This document shows, piece by piece, positions 20,301 through 30,983 of a stretch of DNA of 64,000 nucleotides. Within the stretch, counting starts at the first letter, position 1, and each line of letters opens with the position of its first letter. The notes under the pieces were generated by a model. That model had not been told where the DNA came from. It did no database searches and saw nothing but the letters and a program-made list of their open reading frames with translations. The position numbers and the translations under genes were made by a program. Origin of the DNA: Lumbricus terrestris (taxonomy: Eukaryota; Annelida; Clitellata; Crassiclitellata; Lumbricidae). Location of the stretch: NCBI GenBank assembly GCA_949752735.1, contig OX457052.1, positions 38,326,457 to 38,390,456 on the forward strand. The letters run 5' to 3'.

Positions 20301-23070
20301 TAGCGAAACCCCCGTTCGTCAGCCGCTGCGACGACAACCGCTTTCGCTACTCCCTGTCATAGACGAACAAGTGCAGGCTATGTTGGATCAAGGACTGATC
20401 GAACCGTCACTGTCGCCTTGGGCAAGCAACGTTGTCATGGTCCAGAAACGAGACGGGACCCCTCGCTTTTGTGTCGACTATAGAGCGGTGAACGCCAAGA
20501 CGCGCAAGGACGCCTACCCGCTTCCGCTGATCAGCGAGAGCCTGGACGCCCTCGGCGAAGCGAAATGGTTCAGTACCTTCGATCTCCGGGCCGGTTATCA
20601 TCAGTTGGCTGTTCATCCAAGGGATAAACACAAGACTGCCTTCGTCACCCGACGCGGAAGCTTTCAATTCAAAGTACTTCCGTTCGGGCTCTGCAATTCT
20701 CCGGCTTCGTTTGGCCGGATGATGAATCTGGTCATGGCGGGGTTAAACTTCGAGATCTGTTTAATCTACCTTGACGATATCATCGTCTTCGCCAGCGATC
20801 TGGAAACCCATTTGATTCGATTGGAGCAAGTTCTCGTTCGCCTGGAGGGAGTTAATCTAAAACTGAAGCCATCCAAGTGCAAACTACTACAGAAAAAGGT
20901 GTTGTTCCTAGGTCACGTGGTCAGCGAACACGGAGTAACTACAGACCCGGAAAAGATTCAAGCCGTCCGTGACTGGCCCGCGCCGCGGAAAGTCAAGGAT
21001 GTTCGAGCATTTCTGGGTTTATGTTCCTACTATCGCAAGTTCGTACCGAGTTTCGCTCAAATAGCCCGGCCACTGCACCAAATGACTAAGAAGGGATACA
21101 AGTTTGACTGGTCTGGTCCATGTGAAAACGCGTTCCAAAAGCTAAAGAACTGCTTAACAGAATCCCCCATCTTGGCGCTTCCCAACGATACTGGGATGTA
21201 CATACTGGATACGGATGCATCCGGGGAGTCCATTGGGGCGGTCTTATCTCAGATGCAGGAATCGCAAGAAAGGGTCATCTGTTACGGGAGCAGAGTGTGT
21301 TCTGTGGCGGAACAAAATTATGACGTGACAAGGAGGGAATTGCTGGCGGTAATCAACTTTCTCAAAGCGTTCAGACCATATCTTCTTGGACGGAAATTTA
21401 TCCTACGAACGGACCACTCAGCGCTCCAATGGCTCCGCAAGACACCATTGCCTATTGGACAGCAGGCACGGTGGCTCTCAGTCATGGAGGAATTTGAATT
21501 TGACATACAACATCGGTCCGGTGCCGCGCACCAAAATGCTGATGCGCTGTCTCGAAGGCCAAACCAAGTCAACGTCATCCAAGAACGACGCCTACCATCT
21601 CAGCCTGCCTCGACTGAAATGACGGATTGGGATCCGGTGGTCTTAGCAGAAGAACAACGGCAAGATCCGGATCTAAACTGGATTTTGCAATGGATGACGA
21701 AATCAACCGAGATGCCAACCGGGGAGGAGATACGGAGTTGTAGTGCCATGACTAAGACGTTGATTCATCAATGGCCTCAGTTAACTGTCAGAAATGGACT
21801 ATTGCATCGAGCTTGGTTGAACTCTGATGGTGAGACTGTTCGCTACCAGTTAATACCTCCCGTCGGACGGCGAGAAAGCATTATCTGTCTTGCACATGAA
21901 GGGATGTCCGGAGGACATTTGGGGGTCCGACGAACCGCGGCACAAGTACGACAGCGAGCCTATTGGCCGGGCTGGGGAGAACAAGTATACCAGCAATTGA
22001 AGCGCTGTGACAGCTGCGCCCGGTACATCCGAGGGAAACCACCCAGGCAAGGACAATTACAGAATATGGCCGTCGGAGAACCAATGGAATGTCTCGGCGT
22101 CGACATAACTGGACCACATCCAGTATCCAGTCGTGGATATCATTATATCATGACCGTGATTGATCATTACAGCCGTTGGGCGGAGGCCTACCCTATTCGC
22201 AACCAGGAAGCCGCGACCGTGGCCCGGATGTTGATGGACCAGTGGATTCCTAGATTCGGCTGCCCTAAACAGCTCCTGACCGACCAGGGCCCCTGTTTCG
22301 AGGCCGCCTTGTTCCGAGATCTATGCCGCTTGATGCAAATTGACAAAATCAGGACGTCACCTTATAAACCGAGCACGAATGGAACGGTGGAACGTCTACA
22401 TCGAACCCTAAATTCCATGCTCGGCAAAGTCGTCGCACAGAATCAGAAAGACTGGGACATTCACCTGCCCTGGATTATGGGAGCGTACCGGGCCAGTCAA
22501 CACGAAAGCACGGGGTTCACGCCGAACAAACTTTTCCTTGGAAGAGAGACGTGCCTCCCAATCGATCTGGTACTTGGGGATTGTAACCAGAACAATGCCC
22601 AGCTGTCGGTGAACGATTACATCCAGAAAAGAACGGAGGAAATGCGAGACGTGTTCCAGTTGGCTCGGGAATGCATGCAAAAACAGGCCGTCCGCCGTGC
22701 TTTCCGGTATGATCTACGAGTCAAAAAGCCGTCGTTCACGAAAGGACAGTGGGTGTACTATTACTATCCCCGGAAGTACACTCGGATCAAGGATAAATGG
22801 GCTAAGTGGTTCTGTGGTCCTTACCGTATCATGGAGCAAGTGAGTCCGGTCTTGTTCCGGATCCAGAAGTCCGCCAGATCACAAGCGCTGCTGGTGTACG
22901 TCGACAAATTAAAGCCGTACCTGGGTGAACCTCCGTCAGGTTGGACCGAACCCGACCTACAACCGCAGGAACCAATCGAGTTTCCGGGGACTGAGGATAC
23001 TAACGACGCTCCTGAGGAATTAGCGAGACCCCGCCGCGTCATCAAGAGGCCGGCCAGGTACTGTTCCTAA
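16627..23070 (+). CDS. Gag-Pol polyprotein of the LTR retrotransposon
   Basis: From the first ATG the frame gives 2147 residues; the frame is open 42 bp further upstream without an ATG. The N-terminal 230 residues (coiled-coil hendecads such as VQSNVSDAISS) lie inside the LTR. A Gag-like core starts near residue 611 (LKLGSFSGKTDVETFLRKF). CCHC knuckles CYLCHQFGHFSANC and CYECSATDHLVRNC are at about 864 and 896. Then come protease ALVDTGSEMS (DTG near 954), RT with YLDD near 1381, RNase H with DTDASG near 1528, an HHCC integrase zinc domain near 1757-1795 and the integrase triad D1826, D1886, E1922 (DD35E). Gag and Pol are one frame with no shift. The frame is fully open, so it may encode active enzymes. 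Confidence 0.93.
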   Translation: MEESRPVTPAQPSRPPSSMEILLEAIQTNAKSTHEAMTSIQSSLQLNARETQEAIATVEFNVLAVQSNVSDAISSVQSNVREEIREEISAVRDNVREALTEMVSRLERLEASPVPKPAVDLNPGYLTAITTADAPYHSTIGLEETLGARPKDFTQPGILRRSDRLAGRPPISYREYGSRKDWPPFLGWDSNPEVTSSCPPSISRARPQQHAVPSSEDPEVATPGMPIGAGVTIGLSQWGQISSRDFGDDRLEEETDYARTGEMAMSFERRKEREFADNVEIMSDDGSVDVEISKIMESRPKTVKIIDNRMHAAQQPEFRNFEVNKPIANKLSREGGDKVNPVPLASSSLPLVEYPRPDPQWRLQAPLAHVDQQRVEMAPSRVDFTQPASVMPTYQSMPDCVLDGRATSTMVGRDYARPDLPPGPAAMATVDWMQPYARPDHSNMPWRYAPTYTPSAFYGSSDNRVWVDPLRCPDSFRPSDAVFPRWPTVVESARMSSCLGAQNFGFSRDAELPRCQAVMKSTPLERNETTADNKATSAVGETNALAPTYVSVGPIKIVPTTTVATQTTGDWELPSISSKGTVKELEPTASATAKEGEVKQSSTSPPKPTQFLKLGSFSGKTDVETFLRKFSVCARNNRWTDEERLNQLVVSLVEPATHLLSESNADSLDTWTALVQRLRERYGNAEQQALFQTQLSTRKQKVDEDMGVLVDDIRRLSTRAYPGSSTAHSEAIAVRAFLDALRDRTLALKIREREPRSLDEAYKVAMRLDGYQKAEAGGHEQQDRRHGRVNAIKEQEEESKVKDLERRMEQMRRQVERLEKKERQPVSAPQPRYNNRGPGRGQNESARNEGSNNNGGYGQGAPRCYLCHQFGHFSANCRRRPRMEMETEARTDVRRCYECSATDHLVRNCPQRQAAEAEANEVLNGPANVYHVQGSTNAYLALKIHGKDVLALVDTGSEMSLVPASLVRRKNMTASKQLLTAANGTAIEVLGETVLRCRAADCKFDVPCLVTAQVSELILGLGWLTEQRAHLSIPDKTIVLQGRSFPLVSQDRRGICRRIAAAQHVNVPALSEVDVEVYAILPDLRPTKTQWATPPHVLASGLVIAGTLLPERAIDLTIRVLNPTHKMIKLSKGMQCALEEVTVAGADQDSKPAAGCAMVREDKDHVNSQDAEVILRPLWSNIAEDVPLEVQQRLREILMDRRAAFSLGEWDLGFTDILRHEIDTGSETPVRQPLRRQPLSLLPVIDEQVQAMLDQGLIEPSLSPWASNVVMVQKRDGTPRFCVDYRAVNAKTRKDAYPLPLISESLDALGEAKWFSTFDLRAGYHQLAVHPRDKHKTAFVTRRGSFQFKVLPFGLCNSPASFGRMMNLVMAGLNFEICLIYLDDIIVFASDLETHLIRLEQVLVRLEGVNLKLKPSKCKLLQKKVLFLGHVVSEHGVTTDPEKIQAVRDWPAPRKVKDVRAFLGLCSYYRKFVPSFAQIARPLHQMTKKGYKFDWSGPCENAFQKLKNCLTESPILALPNDTGMYILDTDASGESIGAVLSQMQESQERVICYGSRVCSVAEQNYDVTRRELLAVINFLKAFRPYLLGRKFILRTDHSALQWLRKTPLPIGQQARWLSVMEEFEFDIQHRSGAAHQNADALSRRPNQVNVIQERRLPSQPASTEMTDWDPVVLAEEQRQDPDLNWILQWMTKSTEMPTGEEIRSCSAMTKTLIHQWPQLTVRNGLLHRAWLNSDGETVRYQLIPPVGRRESIICLAHEGMSGGHLGVRRTAAQVRQRAYWPGWGEQVYQQLKRCDSCARYIRGKPPRQGQLQNMAVGEPMECLGVDITGPHPVSSRGYHYIMTVIDHYSRWAEAYPIRNQEAATVARMLMDQWIPRFGCPKQLLTDQGPCFEAALFRDLCRLMQIDKIRTSPYKPSTNGTVERLHRTLNSMLGKVVAQNQKDWDIHLPWIMGAYRASQHESTGFTPNKLFLGRETCLPIDLVLGDCNQNNAQLSVNDYIQKRTEEMRDVFQLARECMQKQAVRRAFRYDLRVKKPSFTKGQWVYYYYPRKYTRIKDKWAKWFCGPYRIMEQVSPVLFRIQKSARSQALLVYVDKLKPYLGEPPSGWTEPDLQPQEPIEFPGTEDTNDAPEELARPRRVIKRPARYCS
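17325..17342 (+). promoter_or_regulatory. Candidate primer-binding site
   Basis: TGGTCTCAGCCAGTGGGG begins 2 bp after the LTR end and starts with TGG, complementary to the CCA end of a tRNA. I cannot name the tRNA. The site is translated as part of the Gag-Pol frame. Confidence 0.55.
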
Positions 23071-25861
23071 TGACCGCATAATGGCGGCCATTTTGAATAC
23101 AGGGAGATGCCTGTAACACTGGTTTGGTTTGTTTTTGATGAATACATTTTTGATTTACATGTGGAAGGCTTTACATGTGTGTGTTACTGTGTAAATAACT
23201 GAATTTTTACATCGTATGTTGTGCATTCAGATATGTATTGCATTTGCAATGAAGCGATGGACGATTTTATTATTGCCTCTGCTGTAGACAGAAAACTGGA
23301 CTGTCATTGCCTGCATTGCGCTATATAAATATTGGTTTTACCTGTTGATGTATATATAAGGTTGCCTATTTTAGTTAAGGCCATTGATGATGATTATGTG
23401 ACCTTGAACTTAGACTTGCAGTGGAATTAACCATGATGATGTGATTATATGATATTATGACCTGCGGTGAAATAGTAGGCCTATATGTTTCTGAGTTAAT
23501 GCTCGGAGGTGAAATTTGCATTAGGCCTATATTCCGCTTTATCTATAGTCTGTTTAATTAAAAATAATTTAAAGAAATTTGCACAGTTAAATTTTAAAGC
23601 TCCTAATTTCCGTGCATAGAATTTTTATATGCGTATAATTGTATAGATGCATAATAATTAAGGCGCTACATAAGTGTTTGGTAGGCCCACATAGCGTTTA
23701 TGTACACATTAAGTGTATAGATGCATTTTTGATGAGTTAAAAGGCGCTAAGTAAATGGTTAATCGACCCATGTAGCACTTGACTGCATCTTGAGGGATTA
23801 GGCCTATATATATATAGTTTACCTTGGGGTTAAGCATATAGGCTTACTATTCGGAAGTTCGGCAAAATTTGTCAGCCCTGTATATATATTAATAACATGC
23901 CACGATTAAAATTGCAGGCCTAAGAGTTTTAGCAATGGAAATACGCAGGAGACATAAGTGATAAGTTACCTACGCTGTGTAATCTGTTTTGCACTAGTTT
24001 TGCTGTTTTGCCTGACTCCAGCCTGCATTGGAATTATATGGTTAAACTGGTTGCCTAATAATATTTATTAGGACTAGGCATAAAATAATTAGGATCCTTT
24101 TTGTGTATAATGAAAAAGGCTGGCCGTTCAATTTCCTATTTGAGCTATAGGCAAAACGTGCCATGTAAGGTTTATCGATAATTCTAGCTTAGAAAGGTTT
24201 TGCTAATTTTTGTTGATTGACCTAGTGTTGAGGCCTAATTTGCTGTGCATGGACTAATTTTGGGCCGGGTTAGTACAACTGCCGGTCGTTCCCACGACTG
24301 CTACAGCTGAAATTGTAGAGAGAGGGGGAGAACGACGGCGACACAATAAAGGCGATCGCGCTCGTCCTTGGCCCTGATTTATCAGTGCATATAACGTCAC
24401 TTTGGATGGCCAGATTATTGATTGTTTGAACGTAAGGAAATCAGCGGAGATATAACCTTATATTTGATTTGTTGCATAGGACTGTAATATACAGTTTTAA
24501 TGCATAGATTTTATCCTAATGTTTAGAAGAGCTTAATTAGGATTATTTTCACTTTGTGCAGAGACAACGCGACCTCTGTCGTACGATGCACATGGGCCCA
24601 CATGTATAGAGATGATGTTCAATTGCCTAATTCTCACAGCCAGACGCACGCTGTAGATGCACTGCGTGGGGGGGAATAGAGACACAGGAGTCGACGCATC
24701 AAAGAGCGGCGATTAATTAGCAATCGTTGTTTCCCAGGCGCGTGGGTGGTCCCGTTAGTCTCCGCTGCATCACTGATAGAATGAAGGAAAGATAATAGGC
24801 CCTGATGCCATGTAATGATGCTAAGGATTTGTAGTGGACTAAAGACAGACTAAAATAGCCTAACTATAGATTTGTGCGTAAAAAGTAGGCTTAGTTTTGA
24901 AATCATGATGGTCTCTTTAATAGGCTATATATGATTTTATGGTTACGCTATATCGTGAAAGATGATTACACGAAGTGTAGCCTGTATTTTAGCGTTAATT
25001 GCAGTATATTAAGTTGACCTAGTTAAGCTTTTGATTGTTATTATTCTGTGCATTGTGTGCCTATATAATAATATTTGGTTTGCCGGAACCGAGGCATGCT
25101 AGAAGAATAGGCCTACACTGTAATGTTACGCTGGACTATTTATAAGCTAGTTTCTGTGCATAATAGGTGGCAATTTTAATAATTACGTAGGCCTACTGAA
25201 AAATATTATGAAGAGAGCGGCTTATTAAGCTGAAGTTAGGCTTAGTGTTTTGCGGTAAGCTTTGATGGGGAGCCTACGGACAGTTATAGTGAGCATTGGC
25301 CTTTGGAGACTTAAGCTGTGTGTGTAGTCTCAGGTAATTTGCTATGATAGCACCGTTGTTAATGGGATTAGAGACTTAGGTTTAACTGCTTAGATGAGTC
25401 TTTAAATGTAGAGGTTTGCCTACAGTGAAATGCCTAAAGAAGTCTCGATGGTAAAGGCCATGGGTGGCCTATTAATCAGATGACCTTTTTGTAAAGGTAA
25501 CGAAGGTCTAGTGGTTTTTGTGGCTGTCCCGTGGGTTCTTAAGTCAATGCTTGCCGTGGAGGACTTTGTGCTTAACTAAACTCAAGGAGACCTATATATA
25601 GAATTGCTTTTGAGCTTTACTGAACTATTAGCGATGGAGCTATATAATTATAATAATAATAAATGTTTCTTTCGCTGGAACTGACATTTAACGCTAAAAT
25701 GTGAACTTTCTGATGCTTACGTTGAGGACTGTTCGTTGCATATATTTTTTAATTCTTGCATTTGAATCATTGATGTAAAAATTGGAGTATGGCCTTACTA
25801 ACATTTCAGGATCCATTTTTCCAATTAAAAGGATCCTGAAATCAGGGAGGGCCGAGAATAG
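23071..25861 (+). other. Long non-coding 3-prime region of the retrotransposon
   Basis: About 2.8 kb between the Pol stop codon and the 3-prime LTR contains no frame worth calling, so no envelope gene is visible. It is A+T-rich with many TAGGCCTA-type palindromes. It ends with a 12-bp inverted repeat (25803-25814 and 25831-25842) and a purine-rich tract GGGAGGGCCGAGAATAG just before the LTR. Confidence 0.75.
25845..25861 (+). promoter_or_regulatory. Candidate polypurine tract
   Basis: GGGAGGGCCGAGAATAG directly abuts the TG of the 3-prime LTR, the position expected for plus-strand primer selection. It is interrupted by two pyrimidines (CC), so the exact primer is uncertain. Confidence 0.5.
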
Positions 25862-28238
25862 TGTACCGACGTATAACTACGCTACGGGTCGCTAATATTA
25901 TTTTATTTAATTTTTGATCGATTATGAGGTTTCAGGGATCTGATATATTTGTTTTATTTCTGTATTTTTGAGCTGCCTTGTGTGACCTATATTTTAATGT
26001 TGATTTGCGCTTGACACGGGTCACAGCGACCGCTGACGTAGGCAGCAGTCGTTGCTGTTTCATTAATTGGTATATGTTCACACGCTCTCAGCGATCGTCG
26101 GTCGCTGTCTTCAAAGGCCGCGCCGCTTGCAGTCGATGAGGGTAATTAAACTTTCGCACGCTCTCTGAGGTGGTCTGACGATCAGAGTGAGCGAGGAATA
26201 CAGCCAGCCAGACAAGCACAGGCAGGGACACGGATTGAGAAGGAAACACCGTTGGCGTGTGGGTCTGTGTACGTGCGTTTTCGCAAGGTTAAACTGGTGC
26301 ACTTGTGGTCTACGTGACTGACGGCAGATCGCGCTTTTCAGAAGGAGAGATAGAAGGAGAAAGACAGTGAGCTATAGACAGACGCGGAGATACACAGGAG
26401 AGGTCGCAGCTGGCAGCTAATTCTTGCCGCCTTGAAACAGCTGCGTTGCTGCTGGGTTTGCGCGCGCGGCTCACTTGCTGGTCATGCGCAGAAAGGGGGA
26501 CGCTCTCCTTGTCAGGCAGTAATAAAAGAGCAGCGCGACGCTGAGAGGCTCAGTTGCGCACAGGATCTCAGGGCGGTCGGATGTATTGCGGCGGTTGGTA
26601 GTTTTAGGCTCGATCAAGTTGGTGAAGCATGGCCAGGATAAGCGCCTGCTTGCACTAGTTGCGCATACACGGATTCTGTCGGCGATTCATTCTCTCTCGA
26701 CATGGAGTCGATTAAATAAGAGAGTTAGTTTGTTGCGAGAAATACATCAGCGTCGCTGCAAGTTTTGTCTTCGCTCTCGCTTCGGATATATTCCTGGATT
26801 ACTAATTCAAGGCCTCTCTTCGCCCTGTCACACGGAGTGATTTATCGTGGGCTTCGAATCGTCAGCGCTCTGCTCTCGTTCTCTGAAATTGTGTTGCGAA
26901 GCGTTTGTTCGTATGGTTGCCTAAGGGCGTCTTTCTCAAACGGCTTGGATAAATAGCCGAAATTGTTGTTCATTGCGAGAAATCAGCATCGGATTTAGCT
27001 GATCTTTTCGGGCGTTTCAAACTCGACGCCTTTCTGTGTGTTTCGTCGCATATCTTGGATATCGTCTTCGTCGCTGTTCTTCGCACACGATCGGCTTTGT
27101 CCCTTGTCTTCGGACATAAGGTACGCTTTATTGGGGAATTAATACGATCGGTTATTTAGACATTTTGGGCTGAACTGAAATTGGCTGTGGGACTTGAGAG
27201 TCAATCGGGATTTAATTCAGGCATACTCCGGTTGATAGGTGTTTGCATTGAATTGTTGCATTTGATTTTCATTGAATGTCTTTACCAAGGGTAGGAACTG
27301 ATAATTGAACTTACTGACTTTTATGTTTGATTGCTTTGAACATAATTGATGTCAATTGAAGATTCAATTGAGTGGGAATAATAATAAGAAATATTAACTA
27401 AACTTCTGACTTTGATTATTGATGGCTTTGAATGTGACGGATGTGGATTGAATGCTTGATTTGTTAATAAGAATAACTACTTCGTTCACTGCTAGCGATA
27501 TTGACTGTGAGCTATAAAGATAGGAGTCATTTCTATAGCGCTATGGAGGAGTCTAGGCCAGTCACCCCTGCTCAGCCTTCACGGCCCCCTTCCTCGATGG
27601 AGATATTGCTCGAAGCAATACAGACTAATGCTAAGTCAACTCATGAGGCTATGACTTCTATACAGTCGTCTTTGCAACTGAATGCCAGAGAGACGCAAGA
27701 GGCGATTGCCACGGTGGAGTTTAATGTCCTGGCAGTGCAATCAAATGTTAGCGATGCTATTTCCTCAGTGCAATCAAATGTAAGAGAGGAGATAAGAGAA
27801 GAGATCTCGGCTGTAAGAGATAATGTCAGGGAAGCGCTGACGGAAATGGTATCACGATTGGAAAGGCTAGAGGCGTCGCCGGTACCCAAGCCTGCTGTGG
27901 ATTTGAACCCTGGTTACCTCACCGCTATTACCACTGCGGACGCGCCATACCACTCGACCATCGGCCTGGAGGAAACTTTGGGTGCTAGGCCTAAAGATTT
28001 CACGCAACCTGGTATATTGCGGAGAAGTGATAGATTGGCTGGTAGGCCGCCAATTTCATATAGGGAGTACGGTAGTCGAAAAGACTGGCCGCCTTTCCTG
28101 GGTTGGGATTCGAACCCTGAAGTCACCTCCTCCTGTCCTCCCTCTATCTCTAGAGCTCGTCCACAGCAGCACGCGGTCCCATCGAGCGAAGATCCGGAAG
28201 TGGCGACTCCGGGGATGCCGATAGGGGCGGGCGTTACA
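25862..28238 (+). repeat. 3-prime LTR (2377 bp)
   Basis: Same length and, as far as I can read, the same sequence as the 5-prime LTR. It carries the N-terminal Gag-Pol coding segment again (27543-28238); past the LTR the frame runs into host sequence and stops within a few codons. Confidence 0.93.
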
Positions 28239-29880
28239 GGACAGTAGCCTATAATTATTATAGCAAATATGAATAAAATCGGATTCAATGCAAAACAAAT
28301 GCCCCTAGGCCTACCTCCTGGGCCCGTATGCACATGAGGGTATAACTCGTATATTTGGCTTAAATCTGGCCTATACAGGAATACTGGGTTATTTCCGTAT
28401 GCACGGCTTGAGATTAGCGAATAAAACTAGGTATAACGTTATTCCAATTCCGAGGAAGGAGTACGCCGGCTACTCCCATTGTGAACAATAGACGGCCGAC
28501 GTTAGCTGGACAGCGCGAACAATAGGCAGCCGTCGACATTTCCCTGTGGCCCGTCTTTAGGTCTGAATCTGTTTACCCCACGCTGCACCGACCGCATATA
28601 AATATCTTTCACGCATGCGCGCTCAGCTATAACCCATTGAATTGGGGGGAAGAGCAAGCGTCATGCATCGTCGGGTGCAAGGAATGTGTAGATTAGTTAT
28701 TCTCGTTGCTATTTTTTCTCGTGCATATGGATACATTCCAATGACTATATAGGGAATTGCAAAGCAGCGTTTAGGCACTATATGTGATTATCTTATGCTG
28801 TGTCCTGTGCATACCAGCCCTGAAGTGCGGAGGGGCGATGCTGCTTACTGAATTGCGTGAAGCATAGCTACAAGTTTGCTTGCATTATGTTGCATAGGTC
28901 CTACTTATGGAATGGACTACCCCTTCAGTTCGCTCTGATAGTGTTTCGTCATCAATCGTCCCAAAGCCTGATTTTTCTTTCGGAGTTTCACGCACTGTGA
29001 GTGTTTCTGAAAGGCTCTTTCTGCGAGAAGCGCTTTATAAATGGTCAGATTCAATACAAGACATACGAACTGACAGAATGATTCCTGTATGGACAGGCAG
29101 CTTAATTGAACTGTAGTGAGAACGGTATCGAACAAACAAAACTACAGGTGATCTACCCATGGTTAATTTTGACAGAGGGTCCTAAAAGTATGCCCGTCCA
29201 AAACAACCCCCTGATGGGTACAGTATGTCACAAGGCAGATGATTAGGATATGAATCCAATTTTATTCAGGTTTAAGTATTGACGCTTCAAGTGCCGTAGT
29301 TATTCTTATGTTCAGCTATTGTTATCGAAAACTTCTAGACACAGCGGCATCTTGTAAAAAAGAGCTTGATCAATTGGAATAAAATTTTGTGTAGAACTAG
29401 TGGAACAATTATTCTCGGGTGTTGATGAAAGATGGATGTTGTATCTCTAGCCAGTATGGCAGTCATGTAGGCTAATTAATATCCAGACGATGCCCTCATC
29501 GTTTCAGCTGGAGCCACATTTTGACGAGAGACCTTGTAACATAGGACGATAAATCTCGAATATTTTGAACGAGTATTTGCTGGTTCTTTCACATTATTTT
29601 GATTCATGCTATTGTGATCCGTGTAATCGTGCCATTTACAGCTATAACGAGATTCACCTTTTCTCTTTTTCTAACGTATTGCGCAGTTTCCACATGAGCT
29701 ATGAATCTTTCATTGACTGATTGTTTCACTTTAAATCCAAAATTGCAATCTCGATTAAACGAAGCATAGTATTCATTATTACTTCCCATTGTACAACCAT
29801 TTCTGTCTGATAATTAATTATAGGTCGCGTCGATTCGTAGGAATTTTCTTTAAAACTTTGGAAAAGATGAAAATCGCAAG
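28239..29880. other. Flank of the retrotransposon with a LINE tail fragment
   Basis: After the GGAC duplication the sequence shows nothing recognisable until about 28900-29060. There a decayed LINE C-terminal tail is readable in pieces (LWNGLPLQF, SERLFLREALYKW). The remainder, 29060-29880, has no gene or repeat that I can support. The missing exons of gene B were searched for here and not found. Confidence 0.45.
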
Positions 29881-29890
29881 AAAAAGACCT

Positions 29891-30180
29891 TGTTGTGCAT
29901 GTGACCTGTGTTTTGTGAATGGAAAAGTTGAAAAGAAGACTTCAATAAACGATTGCATCGCCTTGTCTGACATCACTTCATAACAATGTATTGGTCAAGT
30001 TACTTAGATCATCCGTTAGTAAGTCTAGCAGAAAGTTTCGGAAACTGTAATTACAGCTTGTTTACCGTGGAAGGCAGGATAATGCATAGTTTGTATAGGA
30101 TCTACGGCAGGTGTTTTCGAGTCAACAATAAAAACGCAGGTCTTTTTGGGCCGTCTGGTCAATAACGAGCCGTGTCAATA
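29891..30180 (+). promoter_or_regulatory. Upstream module 5 and decayed promoter region
   Basis: TTGTGCATGTG (29894-29904) and CTTGTCTGACATCAC (29962-29976) match the E-box and GATA/CRE motifs of the gene A and C modules. Sequence at 30045-30180 (TTACAGCTTG...GGCAGGTGTTTTCGAGT...TCAATAACGAGCCGT) resembles 1762-1875 upstream of gene A. No signal-peptide exon follows before microsatellites and a solo LTR. I infer the remains of another gene copy. Confidence 0.45.
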
Positions 30181-30276
30181 AAAATATTATTGTCAAAAAA
30201 ACCTTTCCTACAAACCTCGAAAACGATCCCTGACCATCCACATAAATTTCCTGTTCCCATTGGCAAAATTTTACAA

Positions 30277-30981
<705 letters not shown>

Positions 30982-30983
<2 letters not shown>

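Larger units (their letters stand above)
14946..28238 (+). mobile_element. Complete Ty3/gypsy-type LTR retrotransposon
   Basis: The 13293-bp element has two 2377-bp LTRs (14946-17322 and 25862-28238), each starting TGTACCGACG and ending GGGCGTTACA. It is flanked by the 4-bp duplication GGAC (14942-14945 and 28239-28242). I found no difference between the LTRs when reading them, which implies a very recent insertion. A candidate primer-binding site follows the 5-prime LTR by 2 bp, and a purine-rich tract precedes the 3-prime LTR. One long Gag-Pol frame with protease, RT, RNase H, integrase order (Ty3/gypsy order) ends at 23070. No envelope-like frame is seen. It sits downstream of exon 2 of gene B. 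Confidence 0.95.

Noticed and set aside
23071..25861. Envelope gene in the LTR retrotransposon
   Set aside because: No frame of useful length, signal peptide or membrane segment is visible on either strand.
29604..29789. Minus-strand frame with VNLVIAVNGTITRITIA resembling the strand exon
   Set aside because: Superficial resemblance only: no phase-1 acceptor, no GT donor at the expected 93-bp position and no neighbouring exons.
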